DNA of 64,000 nucleotides from SHLQ01 sp047638715 (GCA_047638715.1 JBLIMK010000002.1:25039-89038); one strand, 5' to 3'; positions 26,839-35,527 are shown, counted from the first letter of the stretch. Numbers and translations: made by a program. The notes: a model not told the origin generated them from the sequence alone.

Positions 26839-28494
26839 ATGACCACCGTCTCACAACAACTCTCGAACCAGTTCGGACTCACGACCCCGAATCTGCAGAT
26901 AGGGCTCAGCCAAGACGAGCTCTTCCACGCAGCGATCGCAAACGACCGTGGGCGCGTCAGCCTCGATGGCGGCGACAACGAACAAAAGGCGTTCCCGACG
27001 TCGCTCGGCGTCGACGGTCCGCTCGTCTATTTCAGCGACCCGACCTGCACTGGCCGACCCGTCAAAGACACCTTCGCCGTCGCCCGACCAGAGGTGATCG
27101 ACACCATCTGGTGGAAGCCAGGCTTCGCCCAGTTCGATCCAAAGAGGTTCGACACCCTGCTCGCTCGCGTGATCGAGCACCTCAACGAGCGCGAATCCAC
27201 GCTCTACGTCACCGACGTGTTCTGTGGCTGGGATCCAGAATTCGCCGAGCCGTATCGCTTCGTCGGCGAATTCGCGACACATGCGTACTTCTGCAACATC
27301 ATGTTCCCTAGCAACGTGCGAGAAGACAGCGATCGTCCCGAAGCTGGCTGGACCATCGTCAACGTGCCCTCGTTCCGAGCCGACCCCGAACGGGACGGGA
27401 CGAACTCCGACCGCGGCGTCATCATGGACATCGCGAACCGCGTCGCACTCGTCATTGGTCGGGCCGACTATTGCGGCATCAACAAGAAGACCATGTTCAC
27501 GGTCATGAACTACGTGCTTCCAGAAGCAGGCCAGCTCACAATGCACTGCTCCGCCAACGTTGGCGCCAACGGCGATTCGGCTATCCTTTTCGGCCTCTCC
27601 GGCACTGGCAAGACCACGTTGTCCGCAGACCCCGATCGCCTCCTCATCGGCGACGACGAGCACGTCTGGACCGACGCTGGCATCGCCAACTTCGAAGACG
27701 GTTGCTACGCGAAACTCATCGATCTCAACAAGACGAATGAGCCCGTCATCGCTGCAGCTATGTCGATGAAGGGCACGCTCATCGAGAACGTTCCGCCCCT
27801 GCACGATAAACCGCTCGAAGAAACCGATCCGCAGGAGCTTGACCTCACGGACGGATCGATCACTGAGAACACCCGCTTTGCCTATGGGTTGAACTGCAAC
27901 CCGGGCGTCGCTGACGGAGCGAAAGGTCCACATCCCGAAACGATCGTGCTACTCACCGCCGACGCGTTCGGTGTGCTTCCCCCAGTATCGATTCTCGACA
28001 CCGCAGAGGTCATGTACCACTTCGTGATGGGGTTTACGTCCAAACTCGCCGGAACCGAGGTTGGTGTCACCGAGCCGCGAGCAGCGTTCTCAGCCTGCTT
28101 TGGCGATCCATTCATGAGTCAGAAGCCTGCGGTCTACGCCGAGCTGCTCGCATCACGGATGAACGACCACGAGACCAGATGCATCCTGTTGAACACCGGC
28201 TGGAGCGGCGGGTCGTACGGCAAGGGTGAACGAATGTCGCTCGGCGTCACCCGTACCCTGTTGAACGCGGCACTGAACGGCGAACTCGATTCGGTCGAGA
28301 CGGTCGTACAAGAGCAGTTGGGTCTTCGCATTCCGGTCGCGGTCGACGGCGTCGATTCCAACATCTTGAACCCCCGAAACACGTGGGACGACCCCGCGGT
28401 GTACGACGTCGCCGCAGCAAAACTCCGCGACCTCTTCCGCTCGCAGTTCGCCGAGAAGGGTTATGCCGAGCTCGGCATCGAACCAAAGATGTAA
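26839..28494 (+). CDS. pckA: Phosphoenolpyruvate carboxykinase (ATP)
   Basis: This 551-residue enzyme converts oxaloacetate and ATP to phosphoenolpyruvate at the start of gluconeogenesis. FGLSGTGKTTLSADP is the kinase-1a loop of the ATP-dependent family, LLIGDDEHVW is the metal site and NTRFAYGLNCNPG is another ATP-type segment. The GTP-type enzyme usual in Actinobacteria is unrelated at these motifs, so this is the ATP form. ATG 26839 has a strong ribosome-binding site (GAGGAG, seven bases upstream); an earlier in-frame start at 26767 adds non-conserved residues. It stands alone. Confidence 0.96.
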   Translation: MTTVSQQLSNQFGLTTPNLQIGLSQDELFHAAIANDRGRVSLDGGDNEQKAFPTSLGVDGPLVYFSDPTCTGRPVKDTFAVARPEVIDTIWWKPGFAQFDPKRFDTLLARVIEHLNERESTLYVTDVFCGWDPEFAEPYRFVGEFATHAYFCNIMFPSNVREDSDRPEAGWTIVNVPSFRADPERDGTNSDRGVIMDIANRVALVIGRADYCGINKKTMFTVMNYVLPEAGQLTMHCSANVGANGDSAILFGLSGTGKTTLSADPDRLLIGDDEHVWTDAGIANFEDGCYAKLIDLNKTNEPVIAAAMSMKGTLIENVPPLHDKPLEETDPQELDLTDGSITENTRFAYGLNCNPGVADGAKGPHPETIVLLTADAFGVLPPVSILDTAEVMYHFVMGFTSKLAGTEVGVTEPRAAFSACFGDPFMSQKPAVYAELLASRMNDHETRCILLNTGWSGGSYGKGERMSLGVTRTLLNAALNGELDSVETVVQEQLGLRIPVAVDGVDSNILNPRNTWDDPAVYDVAAAKLRDLFRSQFAEKGYAELGIEPKM

Positions 28495-28523
28495 TTCGAC
28501 CCTCCTGAGTCGAATCTCGAAGA

Positions 28524-28547
28524 CTGGCGCTGTCTCTACGGCGCCAG
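28524..28547 (+). terminator. Hairpin after pckA
   Basis: CTGGCGC and GCGCCAG form a perfect seven-pair stem with a ten-base loop, 29 bases after the pckA stop, followed by a T-containing stretch (GCTTTGGAATATTTC). This is a plausible but weak intrinsic terminator. Confidence 0.4.
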
Positions 28548-28614
28548 GCTTTGGAATATTTCGACACACCGGGCCGTCACGACGCGAGACGATCATCCGG
28601 TAGGCTCTCTGCTC

Positions 28615-28845
28615 ATGCAGGGAGTAGTTCAGTCGTACGATCCAGCCACCGGAGACGGCGTTGTCATGGACGACGTCGAATTTGTGGAATACGACCTTGC
28701 GGTCAACGCGCTTGCGGGTTCGGTTTTTCGCATGTTGCGCCAGGGGCAGCGGGTCATTTTCCAGCTCGACGAGGCCGGCTTGGCGTCGACCATTCGCCTC
28801 GGCTCCGAGATCGATATGGAAACCCCCGAGCTACTGCCAGACTGA
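28615..28845 (+). CDS. Small cold-shock-like protein
   Basis: This 76-residue protein looks like a diverged cold-shock or OB-fold domain. QGVVQSYDPATGDGVVMDD matches the opening strands, and MLRQGQRVIFQLDEAG the later strand pair. The RNP1 motif of classical cold-shock proteins (KGFGFI) is not present. Similar short proteins are found across Actinobacteria; nucleic-acid binding is inferred. It precedes the DAK2-domain gene by 111 bases and may have its own promoter. Confidence 0.75.
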   Translation: MQGVVQSYDPATGDGVVMDDVEFVEYDLAVNALAGSVFRMLRQGQRVIFQLDEAGLASTIRLGSEIDMETPELLPD

Positions 28846-28956
28846 TTTTTACGGGGTCGCAGTGCGAGCGCTGTCGGGCTCTCGATGCTCGGCGGCTGGC
28901 CCGAAGCCGGCTCGGTTTCCGGTCTTCGGCTACCCACGAGTAACCTCTGCGCCGTT

Positions 28957-30591
28957 ATGACTTCCGCATTCGACGCCGACCAGTTCCGCAGCATGATTGT
29001 TGCCTTCCGCGATGCGCTTGTCACCCACAAAGCGGTGATCAACGCCCTGAACGTCTATCCCGTGCCCGATGGCGACACCGGCACGAACATGTCCCTCACG
29101 CTCGAGTCCGTCGTTGCCGACCTCCCAGACGCTGGAGCGTCGATGGAGGATGTGTGCAAGGCCGTGTCCCACGGCTCGCTCATGGGCGCCCGAGGCAACT
29201 CTGGCGTGATCATGTCGCAGATCCTGCGCGGGCTCTCCGCAGGTATGAAGGAGCACGACAAGGTCGATGGAGCGACGTTCTCCGCAGCCCTCACCGATGC
29301 TGCAACCGCCGCCTATGGCGCGGTCGGAAACCCCGTCGAGGGAACGATCCTCACCGTCGTGCGCGAAGCCGCAGAGGCCGCCGCAGCGGCTGATACGTCG
29401 ACGATTCTGTCGGTCATGAACGCAGCGCGCGACGGCGCGGCTGAAGCGCTCGAGAAAACACCGCAGCTACTCCCCGTCCTTGCCGAAGCAGGCGTCGTCG
29501 ACTCCGGCGGCACGGGTTTGCTTCTGTTCTTCGATGCCGCGCTTCAGGTGCTCGACGGACGTGATGTTCCCGCACCCGTGATGCCAGAGGGAGCAGCTAT
29601 CCCAGCCATGGCCGCCGACCGGCCCGATGACCACACTCAGTCAGCGCTCGCCGACCTCCGCTACGAGGTCATGTTCTTCCTCGACGCACCCGATGACTCG
29701 ATCGAAAAGTTCAAGGCCGCGTGGGACGACATTGGTGACTCCATCGTGGTCGTTGGGGGCGACGGCATTTGGAACTGTCACGTTCACACCGACGACATCG
29801 GCGCGGCGATCGAATGCGGTATCGCCGTTGGACGGCCTCACAAGATTCGAGTCACCGATCTGCTCGAAGAGGTCGAGGAGCAGGAGTGGGTGAAGCAGGC
29901 GGCAGCCGTTGCTGCTGGAGGCATCGTTGCTCCATGCGCGACCGCGGTTGTCGCCGTGTCGGTCGGAGCTGGCGTTGCCGACATCTTCCGGTCCTTCGGA
30001 GTGCAACACGTCGTCGCCGGTGGCCAAACCATGAACCCATCGACAGCTGAGCTCCTCGCCGCAGTCGAATCGCTTCCCGCCGATGGCGTCGTCATCCTTC
30101 CGAACAACAAGAACATCATTCCCGTCGCTGAACAGGTCGACGCGCAAAGTTCGAAGAACGTGAGCGTCGTTCCCACCCGCAGCATCGTCGGCGGGATGGC
30201 GGCCCTGGTGTCGTACGACCCAGAGGCCGACCTCGATGCAAACGTCGACGCCATGGCTGAAGCGCTCGAACATCTGGTCCAGGGCGAGGTCACCAAGGCC
30301 GTCCGGGACACCACCGCCGAGGGCTTCGAGATCACGGACGGCGACTGGCTTGGCCTCGCGCAGGGCAAGATCGTCGCCGTGCAAGCTGACGCCCTCGCTG
30401 CAGCGGCCCGTGTCGTCGATGCTCTCGCCACCGACGAGCACGAGATCATCACGGTCGTCGTGGGTGAAGACGCGAGCGAAGCAGAAGCCTCCGCACTCGT
30501 CGCTCAGATCGCGATGTCGCATCCGGATCTCGAGGTTGAGGTGCATTCGGGGGGACAGCCTCTGTACCCATTTATTATCGGCGTGGAGTGA
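28957..30591 (+). CDS. DAK2-domain fatty acid kinase-like protein (FakA-like)
   Basis: This 544-residue protein starts with a DAK2 kinase domain: NVYPVPDGDTGTNM near residue 30 is the metal and ATP-binding loop, and GSLMGARGNSGVIMSQI and GTILTVVREA follow. A middle domain (VMFFLDAPDDSIEKF) and a C-terminal DegV-like half with LPNNKNIIPVAEQV complete the FakA layout. FakA phosphorylates fatty acids held by a FakB lipid-binding protein to give acyl-phosphate for phospholipid synthesis. As in many Gram-positives it is directly upstream of recG, overlapping it by four bases. No fakB gene is in this window. Confidence 0.9.
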   Translation: MTSAFDADQFRSMIVAFRDALVTHKAVINALNVYPVPDGDTGTNMSLTLESVVADLPDAGASMEDVCKAVSHGSLMGARGNSGVIMSQILRGLSAGMKEHDKVDGATFSAALTDAATAAYGAVGNPVEGTILTVVREAAEAAAAADTSTILSVMNAARDGAAEALEKTPQLLPVLAEAGVVDSGGTGLLLFFDAALQVLDGRDVPAPVMPEGAAIPAMAADRPDDHTQSALADLRYEVMFFLDAPDDSIEKFKAAWDDIGDSIVVVGGDGIWNCHVHTDDIGAAIECGIAVGRPHKIRVTDLLEEVEEQEWVKQAAAVAAGGIVAPCATAVVAVSVGAGVADIFRSFGVQHVVAGGQTMNPSTAELLAAVESLPADGVVILPNNKNIIPVAEQVDAQSSKNVSVVPTRSIVGGMAALVSYDPEADLDANVDAMAEALEHLVQGEVTKAVRDTTAEGFEITDGDWLGLAQGKIVAVQADALAAAARVVDALATDEHEIITVVVGEDASEAEASALVAQIAMSHPDLEVEVHSGGQPLYPFIIGVE

Positions 30592-32744
30592 CGACCCCAG
30601 AAACACCTTCCACGACCGAGCCCCGCCCGCGCCTGACGCTCCGCGACCTCGACTCGCTCGATATCGCGAGCCTCAAAGGAGTGGGCCCCAAACGCGCAGA
30701 GGCGCTGCGCAAAGCAAACGTCCACACCGTCTTGGATCTGCTGAGGTATTACCCCCGCCGATATATCGATCGGACGCGCGAAGCCACGATTGCCGACTTG
30801 CGAGAAGGCGAGGAGGGCATGGTTCTTGGCGAGGTCACACGTGTCGACTCTCGTCGGATTCGCGGCAACCGGACCATGGTCAACGTGACCGTCGCGGACT
30901 CAACCGGCACCCTCGGCGTCACGTTCTTCAACCAGCCATGGCGAGCAAAGCAATTGTATGAAGGGTTACCCGTCGTGTTGTTCGGCAAGGTCGACAGCTT
31001 TCGTGGGAACTTGCAGATGGCCTCACCAATCGTCGACCTGATCGGCGACCAGACAGGCAAGATCGTGCCAATATATCCGGCATCGGAAAAGGTAAAGATC
31101 GGCAGCTCGGACATCGCGAAGTGGGTGGCTGAGGCCCTGCGACGGGCAGCGCCTCGAATGCTTGCCGATCCGTTGCCCGACTCCGTCAGAGAGGCCCATC
31201 GCTTCATCGACCGGCACACGGCGACCTTCGACATTCATCAGCCCGAAAACATGGCGGCCGTCACCGAGGCTCGTCGGCGTCTCGTGTTCGACGAGCTGTT
31301 CGCTATTCAGCTCGAACTCGTGACGCAGCAGCGGCTTCGTCAGGAGACCGAGGTTGGCGTCGACCACCGCTCCACGGGCACCCTCACTAGTCAGATGCTC
31401 CACAACCTGGGGTTCCCGCTCACCAACGCCCAGGTTCGGGTCATCGATGAGATTCACGTCGACATGCATCAACCGCACCCCATGCATCGGTTGCTTCAAG
31501 GTGATGTCGGCTCCGGAAAGACGCTCGTGGCGGTTCACGCCCTGCTCAGCGCGGTCGAAGGTGGCTTCCAGGGGGCTCTGATGGCCCCTACCGAGGTACT
31601 CGCGGAGCAGCACTCCATCGGCATCAAGGCGCTGCTCGACGAGCTCATGGTGGAAGACACGACGAGTTTGCTTAGCGAACGACCGCTTCGAGTCGAGCTC
31701 TTGACGAGCGGCGTACCAACCGCCGACCGGCGCAGAATCTTGGCCCAGACGCTCAGCGGCGAGGTCGACATACTGATCGGGACACACTCGTTGATTCAGG
31801 AGTCGGTGCATTTCTTCAATCTCGGGATGGTGGTCATCGACGAGCAGCATCGGTTCGGCGTTGAGCAACGGGCTGTTCTGCGCGCAAAAGCGCAGGGCGA
31901 CAAGGAGCCTGACGTTTTGGTCATGACGGCGACGCCGATTCCTCGAACGGCGGCGATGACCGTCTATGGCGATCTCGATGTGAGCGTGCTGGACGAGCTG
32001 CCGCCCGGTCGAACCCCGATCGTGACCCGGTGGGCCGCCGACCCCGCGGAGGAGACCGAAATGTGGGAGTCCGTGCGCAGCGAAGTTGCGGCGGGGCGCC
32101 AGTCGTATGTGGTGTGCCCGCTCATCGATGCGTCCGACAAGATCGAAGCTCGGTCGGCGACGGAAACCTACGAAGAGCTGACCGGCGGCGAATTGCACGG
32201 TTTGCGGGTCGCTCTGCTCCATGGCCGCATGTCGAGCGCCGAGAAGGAGAGCGTGATGCGCTCTTTCCGCATCGGCGAGACAGACGTGCTTGTTGCTACG
32301 ACGGTGATCGAGGTTGGCGTCGACGTCGCAAACGCGACCGTGATGGTGATCCTCGACGCGGGTCGGTTCGGAATAGCTCAGCTCCATCAGTTGCGGGGAC
32401 GGGTGGGGCGAGGGCAGCACGCGTCGACATGTTGGCTTGCCGGCGACGCCACGACGTCCGATGGCGAAGCACGAATCGAGGCCCTCGTTGGCTCGACCGA
32501 TGGATTCGAACTGGCCGAGATCGATCTCGATCTACGAGGTGAAGGAACGATCATGGGGGAGCGGCAAAAGGGTCAGAACGATTTGCGCCTCGCGTCTCTG
32601 CGCCGGGACAAGGACACCGTTGCGTTGGCTCGGGAAGTCGCGATCGATCTTTTGAATGCCGGCGATCCGCTGCTTCCCGACCTCCTTGATGACTCCGCAG
32701 TGATCCTCGGATCGACCGACACCGAGTTCCTCCGCAAGAACTAG
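30588..32744 (+). CDS. recG: ATP-dependent DNA helicase RecG
   Basis: This 718-residue helicase rescues stalled forks and processes branched DNA. The N-terminal wedge shows LKGVGPKRAEALRKANV and LRYYPRRYIDR, then an OB-fold. Helicase motifs are LLQGDVGSGKTLVAVHALL (Walker A), VVIDEQHRFGVEQR (DEQH box), VMTATPIPRTAAMTVYGD, and RGRVGRGQHASTCWL, with RGEGTIMGERQKGQ near the end. The GTG start overlaps the preceding gene by four bases. The last 11 codons, including the stop, are repeated twice in degraded form immediately downstream. Confidence 0.96.
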   Translation: MTTPETPSTTEPRPRLTLRDLDSLDIASLKGVGPKRAEALRKANVHTVLDLLRYYPRRYIDRTREATIADLREGEEGMVLGEVTRVDSRRIRGNRTMVNVTVADSTGTLGVTFFNQPWRAKQLYEGLPVVLFGKVDSFRGNLQMASPIVDLIGDQTGKIVPIYPASEKVKIGSSDIAKWVAEALRRAAPRMLADPLPDSVREAHRFIDRHTATFDIHQPENMAAVTEARRRLVFDELFAIQLELVTQQRLRQETEVGVDHRSTGTLTSQMLHNLGFPLTNAQVRVIDEIHVDMHQPHPMHRLLQGDVGSGKTLVAVHALLSAVEGGFQGALMAPTEVLAEQHSIGIKALLDELMVEDTTSLLSERPLRVELLTSGVPTADRRRILAQTLSGEVDILIGTHSLIQESVHFFNLGMVVIDEQHRFGVEQRAVLRAKAQGDKEPDVLVMTATPIPRTAAMTVYGDLDVSVLDELPPGRTPIVTRWAADPAEETEMWESVRSEVAAGRQSYVVCPLIDASDKIEARSATETYEELTGGELHGLRVALLHGRMSSAEKESVMRSFRIGETDVLVATTVIEVGVDVANATVMVILDAGRFGIAQLHQLRGRVGRGQHASTCWLAGDATTSDGEARIEALVGSTDGFELAEIDLDLRGEGTIMGERQKGQNDLRLASLRRDKDTVALAREVAIDLLNAGDPLLPDLLDDSAVILGSTDTEFLRKN

Positions 32745-32805
32745 TCGACCGACATCGAGTCCCTCCACAAGAACTAACGGACCAGAGTCCCTCCACAAGC
32801 ACTAG
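32712..32805 (+). repeat. Tandem repeat of the recG 3' end
   Basis: The last 33 bases of recG (32712-32744) recur as a 33-base copy at 32745-32777 with a few changes and as a 28-base copy at 32778-32805. Each copy ends in a stop codon (TAG, TAA, TAG). The unit encodes about STDTEFLRKN plus stop. The copies differ by several substitutions, so the event is not very recent. Confidence 0.85.
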
Positions 32806-32871
32806 CTGTCACGACGGCCAACGTTGTCTGCGACCGACCGCCCCCCAATCTGGGTCTGACCCAATTCTACG

Positions 32872-32935
32872 TATCTGGGTCTGACCCCAAAAGGGGGTTT
32901 TGGTGCCAGAGCACCTTTGGCCATGTTTGTCTGGT
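32872..32935. repeat. REP-like palindromic repeat, copy 2, with a partial copy to its left
   Basis: This 64-base element begins TATCTGGGTCTGACCCCAAA, has the near-inverted arm TTTTGGTGCCAG, then GCACC and ends in TTTGTCTGGT. It is over 85% identical by eye to the copy at 32984. A truncated copy, ATCTGGGTCTGACCC, lies at 32848-32862. The gap between recG and the next gene (32745-33108, 364 bases) is made up of the recG-tail repeats, this element, its partner and about 50 bases of linking sequence; no gene is seen there. Confidence 0.75.
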
Positions 32936-32983
32936 CGAAGGGCGCCAGAGCGCCTGAACTAGCGGCCGGAGTGAGTCAGGGCG

Positions 32984-33047
32984 TATCTGGGTCTGACCCC
33001 AAAACGGGGTTTTGGTGCCAGAGCACCTTTGCCCGCATTTGTCTGGT
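32984..33047. repeat. REP-like palindromic repeat, copy 3
   Basis: This second full element lies 112 bases from copy 2, in the same orientation. CTGACCCCAAAAC and GTTTTGGTGCCAG can pair with two mismatches around a tight GGG loop. The end motif TTTGTCTGGTG matches copies 1 and 2. The direct pair of imperfect palindromes resembles a REP doublet. Confidence 0.75.
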
Positions 33048-33108
33048 GACAGACGCCGGGGGGTGCGCGAGGTGGCGATAGGAGATCGTGCGAGTACTGT
33101 GCCGAACG

Positions 33109-33279
33109 ATGGAGATCGAGGTTGCGCAAAACATAACGTGCGTCGATTGCCTCGGGATGTGCCACATGCTCACGATTCCACCCGAAGAGGGTTTTGCTCC
33201 AGGCGACTGGATTGCATACCGATGTGAAGATTGTCTTGATCGTTGGGACCTAGAGGTCCCAGAGGAGGCTCAACCCTGA
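33109..33279 (+). CDS. Small double-CxxC protein
   Basis: This protein of 56 residues (63 if translation begins at the GTG at 33088, which has AGGAG close upstream) contains CVDC and CEDC, 33 residues apart, likely a zinc-ribbon knuckle pair. Between them is a segment PPEEGFAPGDWIAYRC. Its stop overlaps the rsmD start by one base, so it is translated with a 16S rRNA methyltransferase. I recognise no family; a role in ribosome or RNA handling is only suggested by context. Confidence 0.7.
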   Translation: MEIEVAQNITCVDCLGMCHMLTIPPEEGFAPGDWIAYRCEDCLDRWDLEVPEEAQP

Positions 33280-33809
33280 TGAGAGTCGTCGCCGGAGAAG
33301 CTCGTGGACGCCAGATCGTGGCGCCCGATGGCAATCGAACTCGTCCAACATCGGACCGCGTACGCGAGTCGATCTTCAACATGTTGTTCAGCCTCGGGGC
33401 AACGAACGATGTCGATGTCCTCGACCTTTACGCCGGCTGCGGAGCTCTCGGGATCGAAGCGTTGAGCCGTGGCGCATCTAGCTGTATCTTCGTCGAGCAG
33501 GACCGCCGGGCCGTCGAGTGCATACGCAACAACCTCGATGCACTCGGCTACAGCGACCAGGCAACCGTGGTTCAAGCTGATGTCATGGCGTGGGTGGAGC
33601 AGAACTCGGGCTGTTTCGATGTCGTTCTCGCAGACCCGCCATACGCCGACGATTCATGGAAGACACTCCTCGATTCGGTTCAAAGTCGGTGGCTTGTCGC
33701 AGAGGCGGGCGACACCGTCAAAGAACATCCACGATGGGATGTCGTTCGGGAGAAGACGTACGGGACTACCGTGGTGACCGTGTTCGCCAGACAAGGTTCT
33801 GCCCAGTGA
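33279..33809 (+). CDS. rsmD: 16S rRNA (guanine(966)-N(2))-methyltransferase
   Basis: This 176-residue Rossmann-fold methyltransferase begins MRVVAGEARGRQIVAP and has TRPTSDRVRESIFNML, a family signature. The S-adenosylmethionine site is LDLYAGCGALGIEALSRGA, and VVLADPPYAD carries the DPPY catalytic motif for N2-guanine methylation of 16S rRNA G966. The ATG at 33279 is set by the conserved N-terminus. It overlaps coaD by four bases, the usual rsmD-coaD pairing. Confidence 0.95.
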   Translation: MRVVAGEARGRQIVAPDGNRTRPTSDRVRESIFNMLFSLGATNDVDVLDLYAGCGALGIEALSRGASSCIFVEQDRRAVECIRNNLDALGYSDQATVVQADVMAWVEQNSGCFDVVLADPPYADDSWKTLLDSVQSRWLVAEAGDTVKEHPRWDVVREKTYGTTVVTVFARQGSAQ

Positions 33810-34285
33810 CGGTCGTTTTGTATCCGGGTTCCTTCGACCCGGTCCACAATGGCCATGTCGAAATCGTCGAGACCGCCGCCGGCCTCTTCGATCGCGTCAT
33901 CGTTGCGGCGATGCGTAATCCCTCGAAGAACGAGCCGCTCCTCACGTTGGAAGAACGCGAGCAGGTGCTGCACGAGACCTTCGACCATCTCACGAACGTG
34001 ACGATCACGATGTTCTCATCCTTGGTCGTCGACCTCGCTCAAGAGCTTGAGGCCGACTTCATCGTCAAAGGGCTTCGGGCCGTGTCCGACTTCGAGTCCG
34101 AACTGCAGATGGCGCAAATGAACCAAGCAATCTCCGGCGTGCACACGTTGTTCATTCCGTCCGCCTCGTCGAGGTCGTTCCTCGCTTCGCGGCTCATCCG
34201 AGAGATCTCACGTTTCGGCGGCGACATCTCCTCGATGGTTCCCGAGCCAGCGATGCGAATCCTCAGAGAGAAGCATTCGTCATGA
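33806..34285 (+). CDS. coaD: Phosphopantetheine adenylyltransferase
   Basis: This 159-residue enzyme transfers AMP to 4'-phosphopantetheine in coenzyme A synthesis. VLYPGSFDPVHNGHVEIV carries the HxGH nucleotidyltransferase motif, and VKGLRAVSDFESELQMAQMN and SSRSFLASRLIREISRFGGD are typical of CoaD. The GTG start overlaps the rsmD stop by four bases; upstream starts lie within rsmD. It in turn overlaps the coiled-coil gene by four bases. Confidence 0.96.
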   Translation: MTVVLYPGSFDPVHNGHVEIVETAAGLFDRVIVAAMRNPSKNEPLLTLEEREQVLHETFDHLTNVTITMFSSLVVDLAQELEADFIVKGLRAVSDFESELQMAQMNQAISGVHTLFIPSASSRSFLASRLIREISRFGGDISSMVPEPAMRILREKHSS

Positions 34286-34887
34286 CAGAGATCATCCACA
34301 ACGACAACAGCGACTTCGACACACAAGCAGAGCAGGCTCTCGCCGCACCTCCAATGCATCACGTCCCTGAAGTCCACGAACTTCTCACCGAAGCCATCGA
34401 GACGATTCAGACCGCTCGGCCAGTGCCGCTCTCCACAGCGGTCAAGGTTGAAGGTGAGCCGCTGCTCGACCTCTTACACGACGCGATCGCTCGCCTGCCC
34501 GAGGAGCTCCGAGCCGCCCGATGGCTGCTGCGCGAACGAGAGGAACACCTCGCTGGGGTCCGCCAGGAGGGCGACGAGATCGTTGCGATCGCCCGATCCC
34601 GGGCCGAGCACATGGTCGAACGCACCGAGGTCGTGAAGTCCGCCGAGCAGAGAGCGCAGCGAATTCTCGCTGATGCAGAGGCGCAAGCGCGCATGATGCG
34701 TCGCGAGACCGAAGACTTCTGCGATGCCCGGCTCGCGTCGCTCGAAGGAATTCTCGATCGCACTAGAACCGTCGTCGCTACCGGTCGCACCCGTCTCCAA
34801 GGCACAGCACCAATCGATCTGACCGACGACGCACCCATGCTCGAGGACGTCGAGCGGGCGGAGTTGTTCGACCAAGACTTCTCGTGA
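34282..34887 (+). CDS. DivIVA-like coiled-coil protein (SepIVA-like)
   Basis: This 201-residue, largely helical protein is rich in charged residues and alanine from about residue 60 to 165 (LREREEHLAGVRQEGDE and AEQRAQRILADAEAQA), a coiled coil. N-terminal residues 27-42 (VPEVHELLTEAIETIQ) match the region before the coil in SepIVA. In mycobacteria the division and envelope-growth factor SepIVA is encoded directly before the yceD-rnc-fpg-smc genes, the same place as here. Such proteins are sometimes mislabelled ATP synthase subunit b. The function is inferred from position and composition. Confidence 0.72.
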   Translation: MTEIIHNDNSDFDTQAEQALAAPPMHHVPEVHELLTEAIETIQTARPVPLSTAVKVEGEPLLDLLHDAIARLPEELRAARWLLREREEHLAGVRQEGDEIVAIARSRAEHMVERTEVVKSAEQRAQRILADAEAQARMMRRETEDFCDARLASLEGILDRTRTVVATGRTRLQGTAPIDLTDDAPMLEDVERAELFDQDFS

Positions 34888-35450
34888 GTGACGACTGGTC
34901 ATCGCTGCGGATAAATGTTTCGAGGCTTCGCCATCGAGACACGTTGGCCGAGCTCAAGCGCCGACCGCACGGTGATTCATCCACGCCGATTCGCGCATCG
35001 GTTACCGCTTCGGGCCTGTCGGTCACGACCAGTCGAATTCCGGAGGGTTCGATCGTCGAGATCGATGGAGCGGTGGAACCATCGCTTACCGGCATCGACG
35101 TCCGGCTGCACGTGCGCTCCTCTTGGGAGGGCGAATGCCGCCGGTGCCTCGACATGGTGACCGAACCAATCGAGCTCGACCTCGTCGTGCCGTTCCTCCC
35201 CGAACATGAGGCGAACGATCACGCTGAGGCGTACCCGGTCGATGGCGATTGGATCGATGTCGGCGAGGTCGTGCGCGAAGAGCTGATGCTCGCGTTGCCG
35301 CTCTCGCCCCTTTGTAAAGATGATTGCAGCGGCGTCGATCCCGACCGATTCCCGAACATCGGTGACGAAGAAGAACCGGCCGAGGTCGAGAGCAGCGGGA
35401 TCGATCCGCGCTGGGCTGTATTGTCCGAGCTCACGTTTGATGAAGAATGA
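34884..35450 (+). CDS. yceD: YceD family (DUF177) protein
   Basis: This 188-residue protein shows the DUF177 features: CRRCLDMVTEPIELDLVVPF in the middle, DVGEVVREELMLALPLSPLC after it, and CKDDCSG near the C-terminus, so a pair of CxxC-like knuckles may bind zinc. YceD proteins precede rpmF in many bacteria and influence 23S rRNA accumulation. The GTG start overlaps the previous gene by four bases, and rpmF follows after 77 bases. Confidence 0.9.
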   Translation: MSDDWSSLRINVSRLRHRDTLAELKRRPHGDSSTPIRASVTASGLSVTTSRIPEGSIVEIDGAVEPSLTGIDVRLHVRSSWEGECRRCLDMVTEPIELDLVVPFLPEHEANDHAEAYPVDGDWIDVGEVVREELMLALPLSPLCKDDCSGVDPDRFPNIGDEEEPAEVESSGIDPRWAVLSELTFDEE

Positions 35451-35527
35451 CCACGACCGGATAACCTGTCCCCCTTGTGCGCCCGTCGAGCGGCGCCCCT
35501 TCGAACACAGTTCTCACAGGTGACGTC

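Noticed and set aside
26851..27933. A 360-codon minus-strand open frame opposite pckA
   Set aside because: Antisense shadow; the plus-strand protein is a full-length PEP carboxykinase.
31023..32420. A 465-codon minus-strand open frame opposite recG
   Set aside because: Antisense shadow of recG with no domain signature; helicase motifs in the plus frame settle the coding strand.
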